Shown: piece by piece, positions 8,790 through 17,399 of the stretch | How the letters are laid out: every line of letters starts with the position of its first letter | Numbering within the stretch: the stretch's first letter is position 1 | DNA from: Flammeovirgaceae bacterium UBA5585 | Lineage (GTDB): Bacteria > Bacteroidota > Bacteroidia > Cytophagales > Cyclobacteriaceae | Length of the DNA stretch: 64,000 nucleotides | Reading direction: 5' to 3' | Assembly: GCA_002425185.1 (NCBI GenBank) | Contig: DILT01000020.1 | Span: 83,844 to 147,843 of the forward strand | The notes under the pieces: generated by a model | Seen by the model: only the letters and a program-made list of their open reading frames with translations | Told to the model about the DNA's origin: nothing | Databases searched by the model: none | Position numbers and translations under genes: made by a program

Positions 8790-10001
8790 ATGAAAAACGA
8801 AAGACTCCTGCTGATCATATTGGCTGCTGCCATGTTCACACACATTATGGATTTTATGATCATGATGCCGCTAAGCCCCTCATTGATGAGCATTTTTGAT
8901 ATTGACGCACAGCAATTCAGTTTGCTGGTATCGTCCTACACCATTACTGCAGGCGTAACCGGTTTTCTGGCGGCTTTTCGCATTGACCGCTATGATCGTA
9001 AAAGCATGATGCTGGTGATGTACTTTGGTTTTACCATAGGTACACTTGCTTGCGCTGTGGCTCCCTCGTATTTCTTTCTGCTTATTGCACGTTCTGCTGC
9101 TGGTGCTTTTGGTGGTGTTTTAGGCGCGCTGATCTTATCGATTGTCAGCGATGCCATTCCGCTTGAGCGAAGGGCCAGTGGCCTGGGTATTGTGATGGCC
9201 TCCTTTTCGGTAGCCTCTGTTTTTGGTGTTCCGTTCGGGTTATTTCTGGCCAGCAAATTCAGCTGGCACGCACCCTTCCTATTTCTGGGAATCCTGGCCG
9301 CAATCATCTTTGGTTTGATGTTCTGGTTTATTCCTCCGCTTCGGGCACACCTGGATGCCGGTAACGGAATCAAAAAACCGATGGAGATTCTAAAGAACAT
9401 TTTTGGTCAGCGAAACACGCGCCTGGGACTAACCTTCGCTGCTGTACTAACCCTCGGCCATTTTACTATTGTTCCCTTTATTGCGGCCTACATGGTAGGA
9501 AATGTAGGCTTCACTAACGATGAACTTGCGTATATCTATTTGGTAGGTGGTGCACTAACCATTTTCTTTTCGCCATGGGTAGGCAAAATGGCCGATAAAC
9601 ACGGACGATTAAAAATCTTTACCATCTTCGGCAGCCTGGTGATCATTCCGATTGTAATCATCACCAACATGCCGCCCACACCCTTATGGGCAGCACTGAT
9701 TGTAGCCGGTATATTTTTTATTTTTAGTAACGGACGCATGGTCCCTTCAACCACTATGGAAACGGCAATCATAAGCCCGGAAAGTCGTGGAAGTTACATG
9801 AGCATACGGTCATCGGTACAACAGCTAACCTCAGGACTGGCTTCCTTTGTTGCGGGAACTATCATCAGCGAAAAGGCCTCAGTATTTGGACCGGATGCGA
9901 AAGCATTGGTGAATTATGGTTATGTAGGATTAATTGCCGTTTTCTTCAGCCTGGTATCGTTGTGGTTAGCCCGAAAACTTCAGGTAGCGCAAGGTGCCTA
10001 A
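8790..10001 (+). CDS. MFS transporter, DHA1/AraJ-like
   Basis: About 403 residues if translation starts at the ATG at 8790; an in-frame TTG at 8736 is less likely because the added 18 residues are polar and proline-rich. Twelve hydrophobic segments are visible in two groups of six, with the MFS loop 2-3 motif as FRIDRYDRKSMM (D-R-x-x-R/K) and the second-half counterpart GKMADKHGR. The motif-C-like GxxxG segment (ASVFGVPFGLF) in TM5 points to an exporter of the DHA1 drug:proton or sugar-efflux group. It stands alone between the esterase and the FNR-like box. Substrate is unknown. Confidence 0.8.
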   Translation: MKNERLLLIILAAAMFTHIMDFMIMMPLSPSLMSIFDIDAQQFSLLVSSYTITAGVTGFLAAFRIDRYDRKSMMLVMYFGFTIGTLACAVAPSYFFLLIARSAAGAFGGVLGALILSIVSDAIPLERRASGLGIVMASFSVASVFGVPFGLFLASKFSWHAPFLFLGILAAIIFGLMFWFIPPLRAHLDAGNGIKKPMEILKNIFGQRNTRLGLTFAAVLTLGHFTIVPFIAAYMVGNVGFTNDELAYIYLVGGALTIFFSPWVGKMADKHGRLKIFTIFGSLVIIPIVIITNMPPTPLWAALIVAGIFFIFSNGRMVPSTTMETAIISPESRGSYMSIRSSVQQLTSGLASFVAGTIISEKASVFGPDAKALVNYGYVGLIAVFFSLVSLWLARKLQVAQGA

Positions 10002-10021
10002 ATAAACTTTTCTTTTACTTT

Positions 10022-10037
10022 CTTGATCATGATCAAG
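10022..10037. promoter_or_regulatory. FNR/CRP-type palindrome
   Basis: CTTGATCATGATCAAG is a perfect 16-bp palindrome that contains TTGAT-N4-ATCAA, the consensus of FNR-class CRP-family regulators. It lies about 50 bases before the ATG at 10086, a position suited to activation or repression of the Aba4-like gene and the gene that overlaps it. No CRP/FNR gene is in the window. Confidence 0.5.
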
Positions 10038-10085
10038 GTAAACTTCTGATATCGTTGTAAGCTTTGTACTATAAATATATTGCCT

Positions 10086-10520
10086 ATGAACCCCGACAAA
10101 TTATTTCTCATCTGCAACAACCTGGCATTAGCAGGCTGGCTTCTGATGGTTGTTGCGCCACGCTGGAAATGGACGTTTAACATTATCATAACCGGTGGGG
10201 TAACTCTGTTATTAAGCGCCATTTACCTGACTTTGATTGTTCTCTATTTTGGCACAGCCGAAGGAAATTTCAGTTCGCTATCAGGTGTAATGAAATTGTT
10301 TGAGAACCGAGAAGCAGTACTGGGCGGCTGGGTGCATTATCTGGCCTTTGATATGTTCGTTGGCACATGGATGCTCAGCAACAGTCAGAAGCTTGGCATT
10401 AAGCATTGGTGGATTATTCCATGCCTGTTTTTCACCTTTATGCTAGGTCCCATCGGATTGATACTATACTTCATTGTGCGTGCCATTCACACCAAAAAAA
10501 TTCTTCATGAAAATTTTTGA
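10086..10520 (+). CDS. Aba4-like (DUF4281) membrane protein
   Basis: A 144-residue protein with four hydrophobic helices. The signature GGWVHYLAFDMFVGTW and the following PCLFFTFMLGPIGLILY match the DUF4281/Aba4-like family, named for the plant neoxanthin-synthesis protein ABA4; bacterial members are of unknown or carotenoid-linked function. I chose the ATG at 10086 over a TTG at 10080. The next gene overlaps by 14 bases, so the pair is probably co-translated. An FNR-like palindrome lies upstream. Confidence 0.75.
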   Translation: MNPDKLFLICNNLALAGWLLMVVAPRWKWTFNIIITGGVTLLLSAIYLTLIVLYFGTAEGNFSSLSGVMKLFENREAVLGGWVHYLAFDMFVGTWMLSNSQKLGIKHWWIIPCLFFTFMLGPIGLILYFIVRAIHTKKILHENF

Positions 10521-11289
10521 CTTTTTTCTGAAGATCAGAAAGTTGAATCCACCCCTGTACTACGCAGGATTGGTGCATGCCGGATTGTTTTTGATCTTCA
10601 TTCCATTGTACACGCTTGACGATCGCCTGATAACCGGCATTAATGCCTGGATAAAGCCCATGAAGTTTGCGTTATCGATTACTATTTATTTGTGGACGTT
10701 CGCCTGGCTGTTGCAGTATGTACAGTCTGTAAAAAAAGTAAAATTCATCAGTTGGGGAATCATCGTATGCATGGTTGTAGAAATGGTGATCATAACCCTG
10801 CAAGCTGCGCGGGGCGTGCCCTCGCATTTTAATATCACCTCTGTTCAGAATGCGATTCTGTTCAGCACAATGGGAACCTTCATAGGAATCAATACTTTAT
10901 TAGTGCTCTACGTTTTCATTTTATTTTTTACAAAGGCCGTAACTATTTCTGATCGCATAACACGTGTTGCCTGGCAAGCCGGATTACTTTTATTTTTTCT
11001 TGGAGGTATATCGGGTGGACTTATGGTAACTAATTTAGCCCATACCGTTGGCGCCCCGGATGGCGGGCCTGGATTACCCTTTGTTAATTGGAGTACAGTG
11101 GCCGGTGATATCCGTGTAGCACACTTCATAACCCTGCACGGTTTACAACTTGTACCGCTATTTATATTTTCGTTTCGTGAGCGGGTTAAATTTCAATTAC
11201 CCTTTGCGCTGATGACATTCGTTTTGTATTCAGTACTTTGTATTGCCTTGCATCTTCTTGCTTTCGCTGGCAAGCCGTTATTCAGTTAG
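10507..11289 (+). CDS. multi-pass membrane protein of unknown function
   Basis: About 260 residues from the ATG at 10507, which overlaps the Aba4-like gene by 14 bases. It has about seven hydrophobic helices, with short polar loops such as KPMKFALS near the second helix and GVPSHFN near the fourth. I do not recognise an assigned family or catalytic motif. The conserved-looking His, Asn and Gln residues inside or beside helices (for example HGLQ near residue 225) could bind a cofactor, but that is speculation. Its 3' end overlaps the convergent DUF1295 gene by 8 bases. Confidence 0.6.
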   Translation: MKIFDFFLKIRKLNPPLYYAGLVHAGLFLIFIPLYTLDDRLITGINAWIKPMKFALSITIYLWTFAWLLQYVQSVKKVKFISWGIIVCMVVEMVIITLQAARGVPSHFNITSVQNAILFSTMGTFIGINTLLVLYVFILFFTKAVTISDRITRVAWQAGLLLFFLGGISGGLMVTNLAHTVGAPDGGPGLPFVNWSTVAGDIRVAHFITLHGLQLVPLFIFSFRERVKFQLPFALMTFVLYSVLCIALHLLAFAGKPLFS

Positions 11290-12058
11290 TGCATGTATGC
11301 GGCTTTGGGCGGTAGCGGAAAAATACTGAAGTTCTTTTTTTGTATGCTTCGAACTCCGGATTACCTGCATATTTGCGTTCGAGCATCGGCACCCCGGAAA
11401 CATAGCGCACCAGGTAGGTAATGGTCAACGGACCGGCAATGGTCATCCAGCCTCCGGGCAAAGTAACAGCCATGATAAAAATTCCCCACCATTGCACCAC
11501 TTCACCAAAATAATTTGGGTGACGTGTGTAACGCCACAATCCGGTGGATATAATTTTCCCTTTGTTTTCAGGTTTGGATTTGAATTGCTTTAACTGATAG
11601 TCTCCTGCGCTCTCAAAGTAAAAACCTGTAAGCCAAATTAAAATACCAGCACCATCAAGAAAATGAAAACGAAAAGCTGAATGAGCATTAATATAGATTA
11701 CCGGTAATAAGGTTATAAAAAGAAATAATCCCTGGAGCATAAATACCTGAAGAAAACTGCGCAGGTAAAAATGCTTCCACTCCATACGCCATTGGTGGTA
11801 CCGAAAATCTTCCGTCTTGCCCTTATTCCGAAGAAAGATATGCCACGACAATCGAAGGCCCCAAATTGTAACCATCATGTTAACCAGTAATGCCTTTAGT
11901 GATTGATCAGACAGAAAATATGAAAACCAGGCCACGACTACAAAGCCTAAACCCCACGCAATGTCAGCCACATCATTACGTTTGATACATATGGAAACTA
12001 CAAACCAAAACAGCATGTAGCTGAATACTACCAACGCAAGGATCAGGTAATGATTCAT
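11282..12058 (-). CDS. DUF1295 steroid-5-alpha-reductase-like membrane protein
   Basis: A 258-residue protein with about seven TM helices. Near its C-terminal third it carries GLWRYTRHPNYFGEVVQWWG, the hallmark of DUF1295 and related isoprenylcysteine methyltransferase/steroid 5-alpha-reductase-like NAD(P)H-using membrane enzymes. Family members reduce or methylate lipophilic substrates; the exact reaction here is unknown. Its start overlaps the stop of the DUF2177 gene by 4 bases (ATGA), so the two are translationally coupled. DUF1295 and DUF2177 genes often sit together in lipid-modification clusters. Confidence 0.8.
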   Translation of the reverse strand: MNHYLILALVVFSYMLFWFVVSICIKRNDVADIAWGLGFVVVAWFSYFLSDQSLKALLVNMMVTIWGLRLSWHIFLRNKGKTEDFRYHQWRMEWKHFYLRSFLQVFMLQGLFLFITLLPVIYINAHSAFRFHFLDGAGILIWLTGFYFESAGDYQLKQFKSKPENKGKIISTGLWRYTRHPNYFGEVVQWWGIFIMAVTLPGGWMTIAGPLTITYLVRYVSGVPMLERKYAGNPEFEAYKKRTSVFFRYRPKPHTCTN

Positions 12059-12453
12059 AGTCCGAGCTTAACTGCAATGAAGTAAGTAGCCGTTGCTACA
12101 TTGGCTGAGAGCACTGTGCCCCACAGCATATCCACTACCACCATTTTTACCGGCCAGTCTTTAAGGGTGGCAAGGTTAGTAAGATCATAGGTAGCATAGG
12201 TGATCAATCCGAAAAAAGCGCCCATCCAAAGTGCTCGTGTCCATTCCTTCTTTTCAACGGAGGGTGCAATAACAAATACTACAAGTCCGAGGAGGAAAAG
12301 CAAATAAAAGATGATCGCGGCTGTCCAGTTTACATCGGGCTTCATTAAGAAGCCGATCTGGTTTTTATAGAAATCACGGGCAATGAAGCCAATCCAGAGT
12401 ATGTCAATGGCGAAGAATACCGGAAGGGCAATGGCGTAGAGTTTTAGCATCAT
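12055..12453 (-). CDS. DUF2177 family membrane protein
   Basis: A 132-residue protein with four hydrophobic helices and the conserved run DILWIGFIARDFY near the N-terminus, YATYDLTNLATLKDWP in the middle and DMLWGT near the end. These define the DUF2177 family of small inner-membrane proteins of unknown function. The N-terminus has two Met codons in a row; the first is used here. It is coupled to the DUF1295 gene and lies 53 bases after dctM, so it may be reached by read-through from the uronate operon, though function gives no reason to link them. Confidence 0.8.
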   Translation of the reverse strand: MMLKLYAIALPVFFAIDILWIGFIARDFYKNQIGFLMKPDVNWTAAIIFYLLFLLGLVVFVIAPSVEKKEWTRALWMGAFFGLITYATYDLTNLATLKDWPVKMVVVDMLWGTVLSANVATATYFIAVKLGL

Positions 12454-12506
12454 GGTGATCTAACAAACTAAGACGCTATTAAGTTTTGTTGACTAAGCGG
12501 GATTAC

Positions 12507-13979
12507 CTAGTAGTCAAGCAATCCCGGTAACCACAAACTTAGGGCCGGGATATAGGTTACCAGCAGCAGCACGATAATCATGGCGATGAATAGCGGAATC
12601 AATGGCCGGATCACTTTGGCGATCGGTATTTTCGCTACACTGCAACCAATGAATAGTACCGATCCAACAGGTGGTGTGCATAAGCCTATGCTCAGATTCA
12701 ATACCATAATAATTCCGAAGTGAATAGGGCTTAATCCCAATTGCGTAGTAACCACCGGAAGAAAGATAGGCGTGAAAATCAACACCGCAGGTGTCATATC
12801 CATGAAGATGCCTACGAATAAAAGAATGAGATTAATGATCAGCAGGATTACAAAAGGATTGTTGCTTACATCCATTAATCCTGCACTCACATTTTGTGGA
12901 ATATTCTCATACGACATAATCCAAGAAAGTGCAATGCTGGTGGCAATGAGCAGCATCACCACAGCGGTTGTCTTAACCGAGTTTAAAATGATGGATGGAA
13001 GATGGTGGACTTTTATTTCCCGATAGAGAAATGCCAGAATCAACGAATATAAAACAGCTATGGCAGATGCTTCTGTTGCTGTGAAGAAACCAGCTACAAT
13101 TCCGCCAATAACAATGATGAGCATAAACAGGCTGGGCAGTGCATCCATAAATGTAATTACACCTGCGCGTACCCGTGAATCCTTCTTACGAAACTTACTA
13201 CCGGCATAAAGCAAAATACCGGCAATTAACAAACCTGCTATGCCGTAATTCACCACTGGATTGAACGTAACCACGGCATACTGCAAGCCCATCCCAATCA
13301 ATCCCAATCCCAGTATCACCAGCATAAGCATAAATAGCATACGGCTTACTCCAATAATGCCTTTGGTTTTGTATATGAGCATGGACACAGCCATGAGCAT
13401 AATTCCGAACCCAGTAAGGATGCCGGGAACATAACCAGCCAGAAATAATGCTGTAATGGAAACTCCACCGCTCGCCAGACTGTAAACGATAAGAATATTG
13501 CTGGGTGGAATACTCAATCCGGTGGTGGCTGATGCGATGTTAACCGCTGCACTGTAATTTTCATCATAACCCTCCTTCTTCATGGCCGGCCCCATAATGC
13601 TGCCGATGGCCGAAGCTGAAGCGGCAGCAGATCCTGAAATGGCACCAAACAACATGTTGGCAACTACATTAACGAAGGCAAGTCCACCTGGTAAGCCACC
13701 GACCAATACCCGGGCAAAATCAATAAGCCTTCGGGCAATGCCACCACTGTTCATGATGTTACCCGCTAAAATAAAAAAGGGAATAGCCAGCAGCGTAAAA
13801 CTATCGAGGCCTGTAGCCATGCGGTGAGCAAACGTGGTGAACGCTGCAATGGATTCAATAGAAACGAGCATCGTTAGAATACCGGAAATACCAATGCTAT
13901 ACGCGATGGGCACACCAATGATGAGCAAGATCAGGAAGCTAACAACAAGAACGAGTATGCCGGTGTAATCCATAGCCAT
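12507..13979 (-). CDS. dctM: TRAP transporter large permease DctM (uronate type)
   Basis: A 490-residue TRAP large subunit with the expected family signatures: GSAAASASAIGSIMGPAMKKEGYD, SIPPSNILIVY, FFTATEASA, DMTPAVLIFTPIFLPV and CTPPVGSVLFIGC. The family is usually about 425-430 residues. The excess lies between residues about 209 and 270, where two extra hydrophobic stretches and a basic loop (FRKKDSR) interrupt the usual link between the two structural repeats (see findings). The start overlaps the dctQ stop by one base (TGATG). With DctP and DctQ it forms a sodium-driven importer; the kdgA and kdgK genes just upstream suggest a hexuronate such as glucuronate or an aldobiouronate product. 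Confidence 0.9.
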   Translation of the reverse strand: MAMDYTGILVLVVSFLILLIIGVPIAYSIGISGILTMLVSIESIAAFTTFAHRMATGLDSFTLLAIPFFILAGNIMNSGGIARRLIDFARVLVGGLPGGLAFVNVVANMLFGAISGSAAASASAIGSIMGPAMKKEGYDENYSAAVNIASATTGLSIPPSNILIVYSLASGGVSITALFLAGYVPGILTGFGIMLMAVSMLIYKTKGIIGVSRMLFMLMLVILGLGLIGMGLQYAVVTFNPVVNYGIAGLLIAGILLYAGSKFRKKDSRVRAGVITFMDALPSLFMLIIVIGGIVAGFFTATEASAIAVLYSLILAFLYREIKVHHLPSIILNSVKTTAVVMLLIATSIALSWIMSYENIPQNVSAGLMDVSNNPFVILLIINLILLFVGIFMDMTPAVLIFTPIFLPVVTTQLGLSPIHFGIIMVLNLSIGLCTPPVGSVLFIGCSVAKIPIAKVIRPLIPLFIAMIIVLLLVTYIPALSLWLPGLLDY

Positions 13980-14458
13980 CAGGATAAACTTCGGTTTAGA
14001 AATACTTTTTTAAGATCGTCCAGGGTATAATACAGAACAATTAATCCTGAAAATGGAAGGATGAGGTAAACATAACCCAGCGGAATACGAAGTGCAGCTG
14101 AATTCACTTTGAGATAAAAACGGGTGTACACCAACCACGAACCACCAATAACCAAAACAAACAGAGCAAACAAGGCTACTGTAACATAGATAAACAGCCT
14201 GAGTATTCGCTGACGCTTTTCACCGGATCGTTGCAGCATAATATCGATAGCGAGATGTTCATTTTTACCGGTAACATAAGCAGAGCCAAGTAACCCTACC
14301 CATATCAATAAAAAACCGGCTAGTTCATCGGTGAAGGAACTGGGGGCGGTAAGTACATAACGGCTTATTACCTGCCACAGAACATCCAGCACCAGAACAC
14401 TCATCAGCACTACGAGTGTCCATTCCAGAAATTTATTTACTCGGTCTCTAAATTGCAT
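13979..14458 (-). CDS. dctQ: TRAP transporter small permease DctQ
   Basis: A 159-residue protein with four TM helices (about residues 12-32, 45-62, 84-108 and 128-150). The conserved RYVLTAPSSFTDELAGFLLIWVG core between helices 1 and 2 is typical of DctQ. It is the membrane-bound small subunit needed to couple the DctP binding protein to DctM. It follows dctP by 11 bases and overlaps dctM by one base, giving strict stoichiometric coupling. Confidence 0.9.
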   Translation of the reverse strand: MQFRDRVNKFLEWTLVVLMSVLVLDVLWQVISRYVLTAPSSFTDELAGFLLIWVGLLGSAYVTGKNEHLAIDIMLQRSGEKRQRILRLFIYVTVALFALFVLVIGGSWLVYTRFYLKVNSAALRIPLGYVYLILPFSGLIVLYYTLDDLKKVFLNRSLS

Positions 14459-14469
14459 TATGGCCTCTG

Positions 14470-15450
14470 TTAGTGAACTGCTTTAATCCGCTGAATGAGA
14501 GAATATATTTCAGGTTCTGACTTATATGTATCATACAGTTGCTGAACGCGTTCTTCAAAAGGCCCCTTATCCGGATAGTTAATTTCTACCCCGGCTTCAA
14601 TTACTTTTTCCAGTGCCTCCGCTTCTGATTCGGCCCAGTATTTCCGCTCCACTTCAACCGATTCCCTTATCGCATCGCTAAGCCATTGTTGTTCTTCAGC
14701 AGTTAATCGATTCCAAACTTTTGTACTGATGATCAATACATCCGGAACCATGGTATGTTCGTTGATGGAATAAAACTTGCATACTTCATAATGCCGTGAG
14801 GTGTAAAAACTGGGAGGATTATTTTCTGCACCATCAACTACCCCACTTTGTAGGGCTGTGTACAACTCACCCCACGACACGGGTGTTGGTGATCCACCCA
14901 TGGCCGAAACCAGTTGCATGGCCGTTTGACTTTTCATTACCCGTATCTTCAAACCGGAGAGATCAGCAGGCGTTTCAACCGGTTTTTTCAGCGTATAAAA
15001 ACTTCTGCTTCCGGCATCGTAAAAACACAATCCTTTGATCCAGAATTTTTCTGTACTGTTCAGAAACTCCTGTCCAATTTCACCATCCAAAACATTAAAG
15101 GAATGTTCCTTTGACCTGAAAATGTAGGGCAAGCCTAAAACTTTATAATTATCAGTAAAGCCTTCCAGAATGGCAGCCGAAACTTTGGTCATGGCCAGGC
15201 TGCCGATTTGCAGCAACTCAACACATTGCTGTTCCGAACCAAGTTGCTCACTCGGATAAATTTCAACTTCAAGTTTACCGCCCGAATTTTCATGTACACG
15301 TTCGGCCATAAACACCATAGCGCGATGCACCGGGTGGCTGGGGTCAAGTCCATGCGCAAGCTTTAATACAGTATGTTCTTTGGATACACACGTGGTAAGC
15401 AACCCAATGGCAACACTTAAAATTACATACCCATACCCTTTGTTGCGCAT
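14470..15450 (-). CDS. dctP: TRAP substrate-binding protein DctP
   Basis: A 326-residue periplasmic binding protein. The N-terminal hydrophobic segment ends with LLTTC near residue 21, so it is probably a lipoprotein anchored to the inner membrane. The mature part shows family features: LKLAHGLDPSHPVHRAM at the start, YPSEQLGSEQQCVE, LKIRVMKS and GVVDGAENNP. The arginine in KIRV corresponds to the conserved Arg that clamps the substrate carboxylate in DctP proteins, consistent with a uronate or other sugar acid. It sits between kdgA and dctQ in the kdgK-kdgA-dctPQM operon. Confidence 0.9.
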   Translation of the reverse strand: MRNKGYGYVILSVAIGLLTTCVSKEHTVLKLAHGLDPSHPVHRAMVFMAERVHENSGGKLEVEIYPSEQLGSEQQCVELLQIGSLAMTKVSAAILEGFTDNYKVLGLPYIFRSKEHSFNVLDGEIGQEFLNSTEKFWIKGLCFYDAGSRSFYTLKKPVETPADLSGLKIRVMKSQTAMQLVSAMGGSPTPVSWGELYTALQSGVVDGAENNPPSFYTSRHYEVCKFYSINEHTMVPDVLIISTKVWNRLTAEEQQWLSDAIRESVEVERKYWAESEAEALEKVIEAGVEINYPDKGPFEERVQQLYDTYKSEPEIYSLIQRIKAVH

Positions 15451-15503
15451 GAAAAGTATTTACAGTTATAAGCCTGAAACCTCAAATTACAAATTTGTCG
15501 TTC

Positions 15504-16175
15504 TTATTTCCGGTATTTCGAAATCAACTTAAGTGCGTTGCGTGATTGTGTTTCAATGCCTGTCAAATCAAAACTACCATCTGCCTTCTTAACCATAAGT
15601 TTTGAGCCCATGCCCACACACACTACGCCAGCCTTAAACCAAGCCGACAAACTTTCTTCTGTTGGTTCAACACCACCGGTAGGCATCAATTGCAAACCGG
15701 GCACTACCGGCATCACGGCAGAGACAAAATCAGGGCCCAGCACAGAGCCGGGAAATAGCTTTATTACCTGCGCACCTAAATCCTTAGCTGTTACAATTTC
15801 AGTTAGCGTAGCACAACCCGGAATCCATAACTTGTTGTGCACCTGGCAAACCGATGCCATTTCAGCTTTAAGAATGGGAGATACAATAAAGTGTGCCCCG
15901 GCATCGATAAACTTCTTTGCCGTTGCTCCATCCATAATGGTACCGATTCCCAGCAACAAATCAGGATATTGTTCAACGTGCCTGAGCAATGCTTTAAATA
16001 CATCAAACGCATTGCCTCCCCGGTTGGTGAATTCAAATACACGAACACCGCCACGATAACAGGCATCCAAAACATTTTTTGCGACTTCTATATCAGCATG
16101 ATAAAAAACCGGGATCATACCGGATGAGCGCATGACTGCAACAATAGAATCAGGTGTATAGTTTAACATATTCAA
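15504..16175 (-). CDS. kdgA: 2-keto-3-deoxy-6-phosphogluconate aldolase
   Basis: A 223-residue class I aldolase of the KDPG/KHG family that splits KDPG into pyruvate and glyceraldehyde 3-phosphate. The Schiff-base lysine is in VIKLFPG, the catalytic Glu in VFEFTNRG, and the phosphate-binding loops are GCATLTE, PTGGV and GMGSKL. It is about the family size (around 210). Only 3 bases separate it from kdgK, with which it forms the last two steps of hexuronate catabolism, and it is followed by dctPQM. Confidence 0.92.
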   Translation of the reverse strand: MNMLNYTPDSIVAVMRSSGMIPVFYHADIEVAKNVLDACYRGGVRVFEFTNRGGNAFDVFKALLRHVEQYPDLLLGIGTIMDGATAKKFIDAGAHFIVSPILKAEMASVCQVHNKLWIPGCATLTEIVTAKDLGAQVIKLFPGSVLGPDFVSAVMPVVPGLQLMPTGGVEPTEESLSAWFKAGVVCVGMGSKLMVKKADGSFDLTGIETQSRNALKLISKYRK

Positions 16176-16178
16176 TAA

Positions 16179-17213
16179 TTAACGTGATACCCTTCCTGAA
16201 GCGTCACCTTTCATCAGTTTCTCCACTTCATCTACGGTTACTAAATTAAAATCACCTTTAATGGTATGCTTCAGGCATGAGGCGGCCACAGCAAAATTCA
16301 AGGCTTTCTGATCGTCAGTAGGATACTTAATCAATCCATAGATAAGTCCACCCATGAATGAGTCACCACCCCCTACGCGATCTACAATATGCGTAATTTG
16401 GTAGGTAGGCGCTTCAATTAATTTTTTACCATCCCACAGCACACCCGACCATGAATTATGGCTGGCGCTGATTGATCCGCGAAGGGTAATGATTACTTTT
16501 TTTGCCTTCGGAAACTTCTTCATTAATTGTTTTCCTACTGATTCGTAGGCAGCACCTTCCACATGGCCTGAGGTTACATCTACACCTTCAGGTTTTATTC
16601 CAAAAACCATGTCGGCATCTTCTTCATTACCTAGGATAATATCGCAGTGATTAACTAATGACTCCATTACCTCACTGGCGGATTTACCCCACTTCCATAA
16701 TTTATTTCTGTAATTAAGATCGGTAGAAATGGTAATTCCCATTTTTGAAGCAACTTCACAAGCCTCTTTACAAACATCGGCCGCACCTTCAGATACGGCC
16801 GGTGTAATGCCGGTCCAGTGAAACCAGGTGGCGCCTTTGAAAGCTTTTTCCCAATCAATTGTTCCCTTCTTTAGTTTTGCAAATGAACTGTTAGCACGAT
16901 CGTAAATAACTTTACTGCCGCGGCTCACCGCCCCCGATTCCAGAAAGTAAATTCCGATGCGGTCACCACTACGGTTAATAAACGATGTATCGACATTGCG
17001 CGCCTTCAAGGAGGCGATGGCCGCATCACCAATATCATTATTGGGTAAACCCGAAACAAAACTTGCATCAATGCCATAGTTTGCCAATGAAACAGCCACA
17101 TTTGCTTCTCCTCCGCCATATGTAGCTTCAAATTCAGTGGCTTGTGAAAAACGGAGATAGCCAGGTGTGGCCAGCCGCAGCATGATCTCTCCAAAGGTTA
17201 CTACTCTACTCAT
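16179..17213 (-). CDS. kdgK: 2-keto-3-deoxygluconate kinase (PfkB family)
   Basis: A 344-residue ribokinase-family enzyme. The N-terminal substrate-binding motif is YGGGEANVAVSLANYG; the C-terminal PfkB signature VDRVGGGDSFMGGLIYG contains the catalytic Asp and the anion hole GGGDS. It phosphorylates KDG made by UxaA and UxuA, and its product goes to KdgA encoded next. It is the first gene of the operon kdgK-kdgA-dctPQM and is divergent from uxaA over 187 bases, a spacer that holds a LacI-type operator near the uxaA side. Confidence 0.92.
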   Translation of the reverse strand: MSRVVTFGEIMLRLATPGYLRFSQATEFEATYGGGEANVAVSLANYGIDASFVSGLPNNDIGDAAIASLKARNVDTSFINRSGDRIGIYFLESGAVSRGSKVIYDRANSSFAKLKKGTIDWEKAFKGATWFHWTGITPAVSEGAADVCKEACEVASKMGITISTDLNYRNKLWKWGKSASEVMESLVNHCDIILGNEEDADMVFGIKPEGVDVTSGHVEGAAYESVGKQLMKKFPKAKKVIITLRGSISASHNSWSGVLWDGKKLIEAPTYQITHIVDRVGGGDSFMGGLIYGLIKYPTDDQKALNFAVAASCLKHTIKGDFNLVTVDEVEKLMKGDASGRVSR

Positions 17214-17310
17214 GGGATTTAGTTATTTAATGATTTTTAAATTTAGCTACCCGTTGATTGACTTATTTCTACATTCCTACCCCTACGAAATCAACCAAAT
17301 TTTGCTTATT

Positions 17311-17329
17311 AATTCGGTTTTACCCGATT
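17311..17329. promoter_or_regulatory. imperfect palindrome in kdgK/uxaA spacer
   Basis: AATTCGGTTTTACCCGATT has partly complementary ends around TTTTA and lies midway between the divergent kdgK and uxaA genes. It could be a second, weaker LacI-family site or a site for another regulator. It is much less regular than the 17365-17378 site, so the call is tentative. Confidence 0.25.
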
Positions 17330-17364
17330 TCAGTTGATTTTAATACGTGTTTTTTCTTACCTTG

Positions 17365-17378
17365 TGCAATCGATTGCG
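17365..17378. promoter_or_regulatory. LacI-type operator O1 (uxaA)
   Basis: TGCAATCGATTGCG contains a perfect 12-bp palindrome (17366-17377) that matches the regulon consensus TGCAAYCGRTTGCA in 13 of 14 positions. It ends 22 bases before the uxaA ATG. A Bacteroidota-like -7 element (TACCTTG at 17358-17364, compare TAnnTTTG) and a TTG about 21 bases upstream would put transcription start inside the operator, which fits repression. Confidence 0.65.
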
Positions 17379-17399
17379 CAATTTAATGGTTTTATAGAA

